Position numbers and translations under genes: made by a program. From Bacteroidota bacterium (GTDB lineage Bacteria > Bacteroidota > Bacteroidia > 2-12-FULL-35-15), in NCBI GenBank assembly GCA_947449315.1, contig CANFRC010000005.1, positions 1 to 64,000 on the forward strand: a stretch of 64,000 bases of DNA. Reading direction: 5' to 3'. The notes beneath the pieces were generated by a model. That model had not been told where the DNA came from, made no database searches, and saw nothing but the letters and a program-made list of their open reading frames with translations. Positions 58,046 to 64,000 of this stretch are shown one piece after another (position 1 is the first letter of the stretch; each line of letters begins with the position of its first letter).

Positions 58046-58948
58046 TTAAATTCCATGATGGAATGATAATAATACTTTCCATGCTTCTTCAACGCTGTTG
58101 TTTTCTAACAAACCTTTTGCGACATGATGCAAATGTTCCTCCAATTTAGGTAAACTCTTACCATATAATTCAAATGCCTCATTAATAGCGCCTGATTTCT
58201 TGTAGGCAATTACTTCTTCATCTGATGGTAATTTCTCAACATTTCCAAGTTGCCCTAGGTTATTGGCTGAAAGGACATTTGATTTGCGAATATACTCAGG
58301 AATCCTATCAATTCCAATACCTAAATTAAGTATTGGTTTGGCAACTTCAAACAGGGCGTCTCCGTTACTCCTGCTGTACCAGTTGCCTCCCATACGAGCT
58401 ACAAGATCTATTTTATGTGGGTCAATTAATTTGTTAGCATCTAAAACATCTTCGCTTATATGCATCAAAACCACTTCGCAAATAATTAAATTTCCTGCGC
58501 CACCTTTTTCGCCAAGTTCTATCACTTGTTTTACGATGCATTCTAATTGGGCAGGTGATTCTTTGACTCTGAAAGGTTTTACCATTTCAGAAGCAATGGG
58601 GGTGAAACCAGCCTTTGTAAATTCATTTATCCCTTTCGGATATTCAGTACTTGCAAGGCTTACCTGTTGAACCATATTGTAATTAACAACATTTATCACA
58701 ACTTCTGGAACCTCTTTTATATTGTCGTAGGTATGTTTTGTTATGCCAGTTCTGCCGCTGCGGGCAGGAGAAAATATAGCAATTGGTGGATTTGCACTAA
58801 ATACGTTAAAAAAGCTGAAAGGAGCCAAATTGGGGTTGCCATCTTTATCAATAGTGCTTGCAAAAGCAATAGGACGAGGGGCAACTGCTCCTAATAAGTA
58901 ACTGTGTAATACAGGTACTGATACTTCTTTTGGGTTAATAGTTATCAT
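58046..58948 (-). CDS. Flavin reductase-like FMN-binding protein
   Basis: The 300-residue protein has the split-barrel FMN-binding domain of the flavin reductase family, with PRPIAFASTIDKDGNPNLAPFSFFNVFSA near the N terminus and VSLASTEYPKGINEF in the middle. The C-terminal 90 residues (helical) are an extension over the basic 200-residue form. Such proteins reduce flavin for a monooxygenase or act on their own. There is no partner nearby. Confidence 0.85.
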   Translation of the reverse strand: MITINPKEVSVPVLHSYLLGAVAPRPIAFASTIDKDGNPNLAPFSFFNVFSANPPIAIFSPARSGRTGITKHTYDNIKEVPEVVINVVNYNMVQQVSLASTEYPKGINEFTKAGFTPIASEMVKPFRVKESPAQLECIVKQVIELGEKGGAGNLIICEVVLMHISEDVLDANKLIDPHKIDLVARMGGNWYSRSNGDALFEVAKPILNLGIGIDRIPEYIRKSNVLSANNLGQLGNVEKLPSDEEVIAYKKSGAINEAFELYGKSLPKLEEHLHHVAKGLLENNSVEEAWKVLLSFHHGI

Positions 58949-59071
58949 AATTTATTTTAGCTGAACAAAAGTAAGAATTTATGAAGTATCGCTAGAATCA
59001 AGTTTTAAACACTTTATCGACTAAATAAAGAATTTGTAAGAAAGTTTATGTGTTGCATTTAAAAAAAAACA

Positions 59072-59079
59072 TATATTTG
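59072..59079 (+). promoter_or_regulatory. Candidate -7 box upstream of the repeat array and tRNA-Leu
   Basis: TATATTTG is an exact match to the consensus, 79 bases before the first repeat unit. A weak upstream TTG lies 16 bases away. A transcript from here would pass through all three repeats into the tRNA. Confidence 0.45.
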
Positions 59080-59157
59080 CCTTCCTTAAAAAACAATTGG
59101 ACTGAATACTAATTCATAATTTCTAAGTAGTAGTATTTAAAAATGGTTGAATGGTAA

Positions 59158-59386
59158 GCTGATCTAGCATTTTTTGCGATGAAGCAAAAACCGTAGACGC
59201 GCCAGTTGGGTTTAAAAAATAAGTAAATAATAATGCGGATGTGGCATTTTTTGCGATGAAGCAAAAACCGTAGACGCGCCAGTTGGGTTTAAAATAAGTA
59301 AATAATAATGCGGATGTGGCATTTTTTGCGATGAAGCAAAAACCGCAGTCGCGCCAGTTGGGTTTAAAAAATAAGTAAATAATAAT
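59158..59386 (+). repeat. Three tandem 75-77 bp units derived from the 5' part of tRNA-Leu
   Basis: Units are at 59158-59234, 59235-59309 and 59310-59386. Units 2 and 3 begin with GCGGATGTGGC, identical to the first 11 bases of the tRNA at 59387; unit 1 begins GCTGATCTAGC. Each then has a TTTTTTGC/GCAAAAA hairpin in place of most of the D arm, a GCGCCAG block as in the tRNA, and a shared AT-rich end (AAATAAGTAAATAATAAT). The last unit runs directly into the real tRNA. The units cannot fold into a full tRNA. Confidence 0.85.
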
Positions 59387-59468
59387 GCGGATGTGGCGTA
59401 ATTGGCAGCCGCGCCAGACTTAGGATCTGGTGCCGAGAGGCGTGGGGGTTCGAGTCCCTTCATCCGCA
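59387..59468 (+). tRNA. tRNA-Leu (anticodon UAG)
   Basis: The acceptor arms GCGGATG and CATCCGC pair fully, with A as discriminator. The anticodon stem CCAGA/TCTGG holds CTTAGGA with anticodon TAG. A long variable arm (TGCCGAGAGGCG) and a GGGGGTTCGAGTCCC T arm fit a class II leucine tRNA. CCA is not encoded. The length is 82 bases. Confidence 0.95.
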
Positions 59469-59475
59469 CAAAAAT

Positions 59476-59517
59476 AAACCGTAAACCTTTAATTATAAAG
59501 TGTTTGCGGTTTTTTTG
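59476..59517 (+). terminator. Terminator after tRNA-Leu
   Basis: AACCGTAAAC pairs with GTTTGCGGTT (one G-T pair) and seven T follow, just after the tRNA end. Confidence 0.85.
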
Positions 59518-59668
59518 TTGGCAAAAGTCCGCACTAATTAGTCAATCCTCAGATGACGCCTTCTAAAAGCAGGCCTCTTCCATCTTTTAAAAGTTGAACT
59601 CACAAACATATTTTGCCTATTGCTAAACAAAATATCAGTTTTGTTGTTTATTGAGTAAACATTACATC

Positions 59669-60265
59669 ATGAGTAAATTTATTTTTATAACAATTTCGAT
59701 CGTTTTGGTAATAGTAATTCTGCTAGTTGTGGTTTCATTCACGTCAAAAAAAATAGAAACGCCATCCTATAGATTACTTAAAAAATATGATGACGTAGAA
59801 ATACGACTTTATCCTAAAATGATTGTTGCTGAAACTAGGTTATCTGACAATTCTTTCGATAACCAAAAAAGTATAGGCTTTAGAAGTATAGCAAACTATA
59901 TTTTTGGAGGGAATGAAAAGAATGAAAAAATTGCAATGACCTCACCGGTTGTTATGAATTTGGGAGATCAACCACGAATGTGTTTTGTGATGCCGAAACA
60001 ATATTCAAAAGACGAATTACCAAAGCCAATTTCAAAAAATATTAATATTGTTGAAGAAGCTGAAAAAACATTAGCTGTTATTACATTCGGAGGGTATTCG
60101 TCAGATAAAAAAATAGAATATTATTGTCATCAATTAGAATCCTCTCTTAACAAAAATAATATTCAAACCATTGGCGGCTTTATGTTTATGGGCTACAATG
60201 CACCTTGGGATGTAGTAAATAGAAGAAATGAAGTTGCTATTGAAATTTCACCCATTCATTTGTAA
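59669..60265 (+). CDS. SOUL family heme-binding protein, membrane-anchored
   Basis: The protein of about 198 residues has one N-terminal membrane span (FIFITISIVLVIVILLVVVS) and a SOUL/HBP domain (YRLLKKYDDVEIRLYPKMIVAE, IANYIFGGNEKNEKIAMTSPV, WDVVNRRNEVAIEI at the end). SOUL proteins bind heme or porphyrin and are known from animals, plants and some bacteria. A TTG at 59651 could give six more residues; ATG 59669 is preferred. Two small membrane-protein genes follow. Confidence 0.88.
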   Translation: MSKFIFITISIVLVIVILLVVVSFTSKKIETPSYRLLKKYDDVEIRLYPKMIVAETRLSDNSFDNQKSIGFRSIANYIFGGNEKNEKIAMTSPVVMNLGDQPRMCFVMPKQYSKDELPKPISKNINIVEEAEKTLAVITFGGYSSDKKIEYYCHQLESSLNKNNIQTIGGFMFMGYNAPWDVVNRRNEVAIEISPIHL

Positions 60266-60358
60266 AGGATGAAAAAAAATTAAACAGCTTTCAAACAATT
60301 TCAAAAAGTTAATTTGTATTAAATATTATTATAAATCAATAAACTAAATAATTTTAAA

Positions 60359-60535
60359 ATGTTCAAAAAATTTACCATTTCAGATAAGCTGTTATTTATT
60401 GCTGCTCTAAGTTCTTTAATTTATTCTGAATTTTTATTCTTTAAAGGACTTAAACAAGAAGCTATATTTATTGGAATTTGGGTTCCTTCGATATTAGCAT
60501 TTGGAATTTACTTGAAACTTATTAATAAAAAATAA
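60359..60535 (+). CDS. Small membrane protein, 58 residues
   Basis: From ATG 60359 the frame encodes a 58-residue protein with two hydrophobic segments (LLFIAALSSLIYSEFLFF and FIGIWVPSILAFGIYL) separated by GLKQEA, and a basic end KLINKK. Both ends of the first span carry charged residues, as in a real hairpin. It starts 94 bases after the SOUL gene and one base before a 29-codon frame. No family was recognised; the coding call rests on composition and spacing. Confidence 0.55.
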   Translation: MFKKFTISDKLLFIAALSSLIYSEFLFFKGLKQEAIFIGIWVPSILAFGIYLKLINKK

Positions 60536-60536
60536 A

Positions 60537-60626
60537 ATGATAGACATCATACCATATTTTGCAGGACTTATTACAATCATCTTTGGTATAGGTTTTTATT
60601 TAGCACTTCAAGAAAAAGAAAAATAA
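60537..60626 (+). CDS. Single-span membrane peptide, 29 residues
   Basis: ATG 60537 opens one base after the stop of the 58-residue gene. The peptide has one hydrophobic stretch (FAGLITIIFGIGFYLAL) and a charged end QEKEK, a pattern seen in very small subunits such as KdpF or CcoS-type peptides. No kdp genes are near, so identity is unknown. Tight coupling to the preceding gene is the main support. Confidence 0.45.
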   Translation: MIDIIPYFAGLITIIFGIGFYLALQEKEK

Positions 60627-61001
60627 ATGAATTTGAAATTTCAGCTTTTGAAGCGATCTTTGAGTGGTCTGTTTGAGTGAAATTTCCGCCTAATCATATA
60701 AATAGCCACATACAAATGCTGTATTTGTTTATCCACCGAATACATTCAATTTATGGGTGAATCTGTTTAATTTTTTTATTGAAGTTTCAGCGCGAGGTAT
60801 TTTTACTAATAATAGTACATTCGTGTGCACAAAAAAGAGTTCTGGTAAATCGGGACTTTTTTTTATTATGTCTAACCCTTGCTGTTGTTCACTTTAATTG
60901 TTTTGGGTGCTTTAAATACTAATAAAATCAAAATAGTTCAGCAATTTCATTTATTTAGTGTATCTTTGCAGTAATTATTAATTAAAATATTATTATCAAA
61001 A
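60627..61001. other. Intergenic region before the cold-shock gene
   Basis: No gene is seen in 375 bases. TATCTTTG at 60961-60968 is an exact -7 box 34 bases before the cold-shock start. A weak A/T-flanked hairpin lies near 60832-60868. The remainder is AT-rich with no clear structure. Confidence 0.5.
60961..60968 (+). promoter_or_regulatory. Candidate -7 box of the cold-shock gene
   Basis: TATCTTTG matches the consensus exactly. The expected TTTG position holds GTTC, so the upstream box is weak. Confidence 0.5.
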
Positions 61002-61193
61002 ATGAAAAATGGAATTGTAAAATTTTTTAATGAAACAAAAGGATTTGGTTTTATTAAAGCAAATGACTCAAACGAAGAATTCTTTGTACACGTGTCAGGA
61101 TTGAAAGAAGAAATCCGTCAAAATGACGAAGTTCTTTTTGAAGTTCAAGAAGGCAAAAAAGGTTTAAATGCTGTAAACGTAAGATTAGCATAA
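61002..61193 (+). CDS. Cold-shock domain protein
   Basis: The 63-residue protein is one cold-shock domain binding single-stranded RNA or DNA, with RNP1 KGFGFIK and RNP2 FFVHVSG. It acts as an RNA chaperone. It is slightly shorter than E. coli CspA (70). Its own promoter box and strong terminator show a monocistronic unit, probably highly expressed. Confidence 0.95.
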   Translation: MKNGIVKFFNETKGFGFIKANDSNEEFFVHVSGLKEEIRQNDEVLFEVQEGKKGLNAVNVRLA

Positions 61194-61216
61194 TTATAAT
61201 CATCTATAATTTACCT

Positions 61217-61256
61217 AAAAAGCCCCATTTTTCTCTGAAAAATGGGGCTTTTTTCG
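61217..61256 (+). terminator. Rho-independent terminator of the cold-shock gene
   Basis: AAAAAGCCCCATTTTTC pairs with GAAAAATGGGGCTTTTT around TCT, with T after it. Confidence 0.93.
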
Positions 61257-61302
61257 TTTAAAAAGATGCTTCCAATAAGTATTAAAACATCAAAACTTTT
61301 TG

Positions 61303-61310
61303 TATTTTTG
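61303..61310 (+). promoter_or_regulatory. Candidate -7 box of tig
   Basis: TATTTTTG matches TAnnTTTG 51 bases before the start codon. A GCCTT/AAGGC hairpin follows at once in the presumed leader, like the short hairpin after the rpsF promoter. Confidence 0.45.
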
Positions 61311-61360
61311 CCTTCCTTTAAAAAAAGGCAGATAAAAATATCAATCAAATAAATCACACA

Positions 61361-62701
61361 ATGAATATTATTCAAGAAAACATTGACGAATTAAACGCAG
61401 TATTAAAAGTGAAAGTAGTAGCGAATGACTATTTGCCTAAAGTAGAAACTGCTCTGAAAGATTATCAGAAAAAAGCATCTATTCCTGGATTTCGTCCTGG
61501 TAAAGTACCTTCGGGAATGATCAAAAAAATGTATGGAAAATCAATTATGGTAGATGAGATCAATAAATTATTGAACGACTCTCTGTATAACTATTTAAAT
61601 GAAAATAAAATAGAAGTGCTTGGTAATCCTTTACCAAAAGCAGATAGTATCATTGATTGGGACAATCAACAGGAATTCGAGTTTTTATATGAAATGGGAT
61701 TAGCTCCTAAATTCACTGTCGATCTTTCCCCAAAAGATAAGTTCGTTTATCAAACAGTGAAAATTGATGATGAATTAGTTAACAAATATGTTTCTGACAT
61801 TGCAAAACGTTATGGCAAAGTGGAGAATGTTGACGTGTCTGAAGAAACAGATTTACTGAATGGTGATTTTGTTGAATTGGATTCCAATGGCGAGATCCTT
61901 GCAGGCGGTGTTTTCAAAACAGGGTCTTTGTTTTTAGATAGAATTAAAGAGGCTTCCACTAAAAAATCATTGGTTGGACTTAAAAAGGAGGATAAGGTTG
62001 TTTTAGATGCTGCAAAGATCGCTGAAAATGCAACAGAATTAGCTTCTTTATTAGGAATTGACAAAGCACAGGCAGAAGCATTTACCTCAAAATTACAATT
62101 CACGGTTAGAGGTGTAAGCCGTTTAGCTGCAGCTGAAATAAATCAGGACTTTTTTGATAAAATTTATGGGCCGGGAGCTATTTCTACAGAAGAAGAGTTT
62201 AAATTGAAGATCAAAGATGAATTGTCTGCAATGTTCGTAAATGACAGTGAGCGTAAATTTTATAATGATGTTGTAGAGCATTTAATGAATAAAATTAACT
62301 TCAATTTACCAACTCAATTCTTGAAACGTTGGATTGTCGCTGCAAATGAAAAACCAGTTACTCCAGAACAAGTAGAATCAGAATTTGATGGCTATTCAAA
62401 AGGTTTGAAATGGCAATTGATCGAAAACAAAATCATTAAGGATAATAATTTGCAAGTGACCAACGAAGAAGTTGTGGAGCATACCAAAGAATTGATCCAA
62501 CAGCAATTTGCACAAATGGGGCAAGGACCTATGGGAGATGAGGAATTAACTCAAACAACACAACGTGTTTTGGCAAATCAAGAAGAAGCGAAAAAATTGT
62601 ACGAAAAATTATATGGACAAAAAGTAATGACTTTATTTAAAACCAAATTTACATTGGATAACAAAGAAGTTGCTTATGACGATTTTTTTAAAAAGGCATA
62701 A
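61361..62701 (+). CDS. tig: Trigger factor
   Basis: Trigger factor is the ribosome-bound chaperone that receives nascent chains. The 446-residue protein has the ribosome-binding segment IPGFRPGKVPSGMIKKMYG at residues about 45-65. The central PPIase-like region is divergent, without the usual FKBP residues, and the C-terminal arm domain follows (NLPTQFLKRW). Divergent Tig is common in Bacteroidetes. It precedes clpP and clpX, the standard order. Confidence 0.93.
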   Translation: MNIIQENIDELNAVLKVKVVANDYLPKVETALKDYQKKASIPGFRPGKVPSGMIKKMYGKSIMVDEINKLLNDSLYNYLNENKIEVLGNPLPKADSIIDWDNQQEFEFLYEMGLAPKFTVDLSPKDKFVYQTVKIDDELVNKYVSDIAKRYGKVENVDVSEETDLLNGDFVELDSNGEILAGGVFKTGSLFLDRIKEASTKKSLVGLKKEDKVVLDAAKIAENATELASLLGIDKAQAEAFTSKLQFTVRGVSRLAAAEINQDFFDKIYGPGAISTEEEFKLKIKDELSAMFVNDSERKFYNDVVEHLMNKINFNLPTQFLKRWIVAANEKPVTPEQVESEFDGYSKGLKWQLIENKIIKDNNLQVTNEEVVEHTKELIQQQFAQMGQGPMGDEELTQTTQRVLANQEEAKKLYEKLYGQKVMTLFKTKFTLDNKEVAYDDFFKKA

Positions 62702-62702
62702 T

Positions 62703-62746
62703 CTGACAAAAAGTCTATGTTTTTATTAAGGATTACTTTTTGTTAG
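62703..62746 (+). terminator. Weak AT-rich hairpin after tig
   Basis: CTGACAAAAAGT at 62703-62714 pairs with ACTTTTTGTTAG (one G-T pair) around a 20-base loop. No clean T tract follows, so it might only attenuate or protect the 3' end. Confidence 0.4.
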
Positions 62747-62810
62747 TACATTTAAACATTCAAATTATAAACCATGTCCAGATGAAGATCGGGATCTAAA
62801 ACGCAACAAT

Positions 62811-63485
62811 ATGTTTGATAACAACGATTTTAGAAAATATGCTGTAAAGCACAAAGGAATCAGTGGAAATACATTCGATTCGTACACGAAGCACAATATT
62901 TCAAATGTTACTCCTTACATTATTGAAGAGCGCCAGTTGAACGTGACACAGATGGACGTTTTCTCTCGTTTGATGATGGATCGTGTTATTTTCCTGGGTA
63001 CAGGAATCGATGATCAAGTAGCTAATATTATCCAGGCGCAGTTATTGTTTTTACAATCTCTGGATGCTAAAAAGGATATTCAGATCTATTTGAATAGTCC
63101 TGGTGGATCTGTTTATGCAGGTCTTGGTATTTATGACACGATGCAATACATTACTCCTGATGTGGCAACAATTTGTACAGGTATGGCTGCTTCTATGGGT
63201 GCTGTATTAATGTGTGCAGGAACAAAAGGAAAAAGAGCTGCATTGAAACATTCACGTGTAATGATTCACCAACCATTAGGTGGTGCGGATGGACAAGCTT
63301 CTGATATCGAAATCACTGCTCGTGAAATCCAAAAATTGAAAAAAGAATTATACGATATCATTGCAAACCATAGCGGTCAAACGTATGAAAAAGTTTGGGC
63401 GGATAGCGACCGCGATTATTGGATGACAGCTGAAGAAGCGAAAGCATACGGTATGGTAGATGAAGTTTTGGTGAAATCGAAATAA
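62811..63485 (+). CDS. clpP: ATP-dependent Clp protease proteolytic subunit
   Basis: ClpP forms the double-ring peptidase chamber fed by ClpX. The 224-residue protein has a complete triad: Ser128 in GMAASMGA, His153 in MIHQP and Asp202 in SDRDYWM, with the same spacings as E. coli ClpP. The FLGTGIDDQVAN and LNSPGGSVYAG segments are present. The long N terminus of about 25 residues is likely a propeptide. It is followed by clpX after a 71-bp gap with a hairpin. Confidence 0.96.
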   Translation: MFDNNDFRKYAVKHKGISGNTFDSYTKHNISNVTPYIIEERQLNVTQMDVFSRLMMDRVIFLGTGIDDQVANIIQAQLLFLQSLDAKKDIQIYLNSPGGSVYAGLGIYDTMQYITPDVATICTGMAASMGAVLMCAGTKGKRAALKHSRVMIHQPLGGADGQASDIEITAREIQKLKKELYDIIANHSGQTYEKVWADSDRDYWMTAEEAKAYGMVDEVLVKSK

Positions 63486-63509
63486 GAATAGAATAAAAAT
63501 AAAATCATC

Positions 63510-63545
63510 GAATGGTTAATGGCATTGCTATTAACCATTCATTTT
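63510..63545 (+). terminator. Hairpin attenuator or terminator between clpP and clpX
   Basis: GAATGGTTAAT (63510-63520) pairs perfectly with ATTAACCATTC (63530-63540) around nine bases, and ATTTTTAT follows. It could lower read-through into clpX. Confidence 0.7.
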
Positions 63546-63556
63546 TATAAAACAAA

Positions 63557-64000
63557 ATGGCAAAAGAAGATAAAGAAATCAAATGTTCCTTTTGTGGTCG
63601 CACAAAAAAAGATTCAGATATATTGATAGCCGGTATTACTGGACATATTTGTAGTCATTGTGTCGTTCAGGCACAAACAATTGTTAAGGATGAATTAGGT
63701 GCTAAAAACAGTTCATCCTTTAATGCTTTACAATTGCTTAAGCCAATTGAAATAAAAAAGCATTTGGATGAATATGTGATAGGGCAGGATGAAGCGAAAA
63801 AAGTTCTTTCAGTTGCTGTATATAACCATTATAAACGATTGATTTTAAGTCAGACGAAAACCACTGGCAAAGAAGAAATTGAGGTAGATAAATCCAATGT
63901 GATAATGGTGGGTGAAACGGGAACAGGTAAAACGCTTCTGGCACGCACTATTGCAAAAGTTTTGAATGTTCCTTTTTGTATTGCTGATGCGACTGTTTTA
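63557..64000 (+). CDS. clpX: ATP-dependent Clp protease ATPase subunit ClpX (cut by window edge)
   Basis: ClpX unfolds tagged proteins and feeds them to ClpP. The first 148 codons are visible. They hold the four-cysteine zinc domain (CSFCG then CSHC), the [14 protein letters not shown] segment and Walker [18 protein letters not shown], then VPFCIADAT at the edge. All are normal for ClpX. The rest lies outside the window. Confidence 0.96.
   Translation, partial: MAKEDKEIKCSFCGRTKKDSDILIAGITGHICSHCVVQAQTIVKDELGAKNSSSFNALQLLKPIEIKKHLDEYVIGQDEAKKVLSVAVYNHYKRLILSQTKTTGKEEIEVDKSNVIMVGETGTGKTLLARTIAKVLNVPFCIADATVL

Noticed and set aside
59158-59386. Possible CRISPR array or att site of an integrated element
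   Set aside because: The units abut with no spacers of differing sequence, and they match the 5' end of the tRNA, whereas att sites usually match the 3' end. No integrase or cas gene is in the window.
59212-59469. Minus-strand frame of 85 codons across the repeats and tRNA-Leu
   Set aside because: It is read from the antisense of the tRNA gene and its fragment repeats. Peptides such as GLEPPRLSAPDPKSGA are a known false product of tRNA-Leu genes.

Overview
The window is a 64 kb piece of chromosome from an AT-rich Bacteroidota (Bacteroidetes) bacterium. The signs are a type IX secretion (T9SS) sorting domain on a subtilase, PorV/PorQ and TonB-dependent receptor (carboxypeptidase-like plus plug plus barrel) genes, GSCFA, DUF5606, DUF3127 and collagen-like families, an isolated atpD-atpC pair, few Shine-Dalgarno sites, and promoters of the Bacteroidetes form TTTG-N19-21-TAnnTTTG (best example before rpsF). 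Nothing points to a prophage, plasmid, insertion sequence or CRISPR array; most of the window is housekeeping and cell-surface genes. I cannot name a genus from sequence alone.

Layout. 1-5.4 kb: a minus-strand run of amn, holA, an EVE-domain gene and purB (cut by the left edge), then a large membrane protein and a divergent solitary HsdR-N-like nuclease-fold gene. 5.4-12.3 kb: secreted subtilase, DUF5606, M3 peptidase, DinB and murB. 12.3-20.5 kb: a 131-bp palindromic element, two glycosyltransferases, an FtsE-like ATPase, a 1045-residue TPR protein and its outer-membrane partner. 20.5-30.7 kb: gyrB, a collagen-like surface protein, dnaX with an A10 slippage site, the rpsF-rpsR-rplI operon, MazG-like and GNAT genes, and atpDC. 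30.7-42.3 kb: an LTA-synthase-like enzyme, ribF, LRR and GSCFA proteins, a TPP-riboswitch-controlled TonB receptor, a PnuC-type transporter with a NadR-like kinase and a ThiE-like gene, a GGGP-synthase homologue, and ahcY.

42.3-64 kb: a Rieske-like lipoprotein, a basic secreted protein, and a three-gene surface operon (1252-residue TonB receptor, 1358-residue secreted protein, PorV/PorQ barrel). Then come greA, a HIT protein, ruvC, a flippase-like/GT2/ABC-permease run, DUF3127 with an SSB-like tail, and a flavin reductase. A tRNA-Leu(UAG) gene follows, preceded by three tandem degenerate copies of its own 5' segment. The window ends with a SOUL protein, two tiny membrane proteins, a cold-shock protein, tig, clpP and the start of clpX (cut by the right edge).

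The observations I consider most worth following are the A10 run in dnaX, where slippage in either direction reaches a stop at once and would make a gamma-length product; the tRNA-fragment tandem array feeding into tRNA-Leu; the receptor/giant secreted protein/PorV operon; the vitamin locus combining a TPP riboswitch with a NadR-like kinase and a ThiE homologue with atypical motifs; and the SSB-tail mimic on DUF3127.
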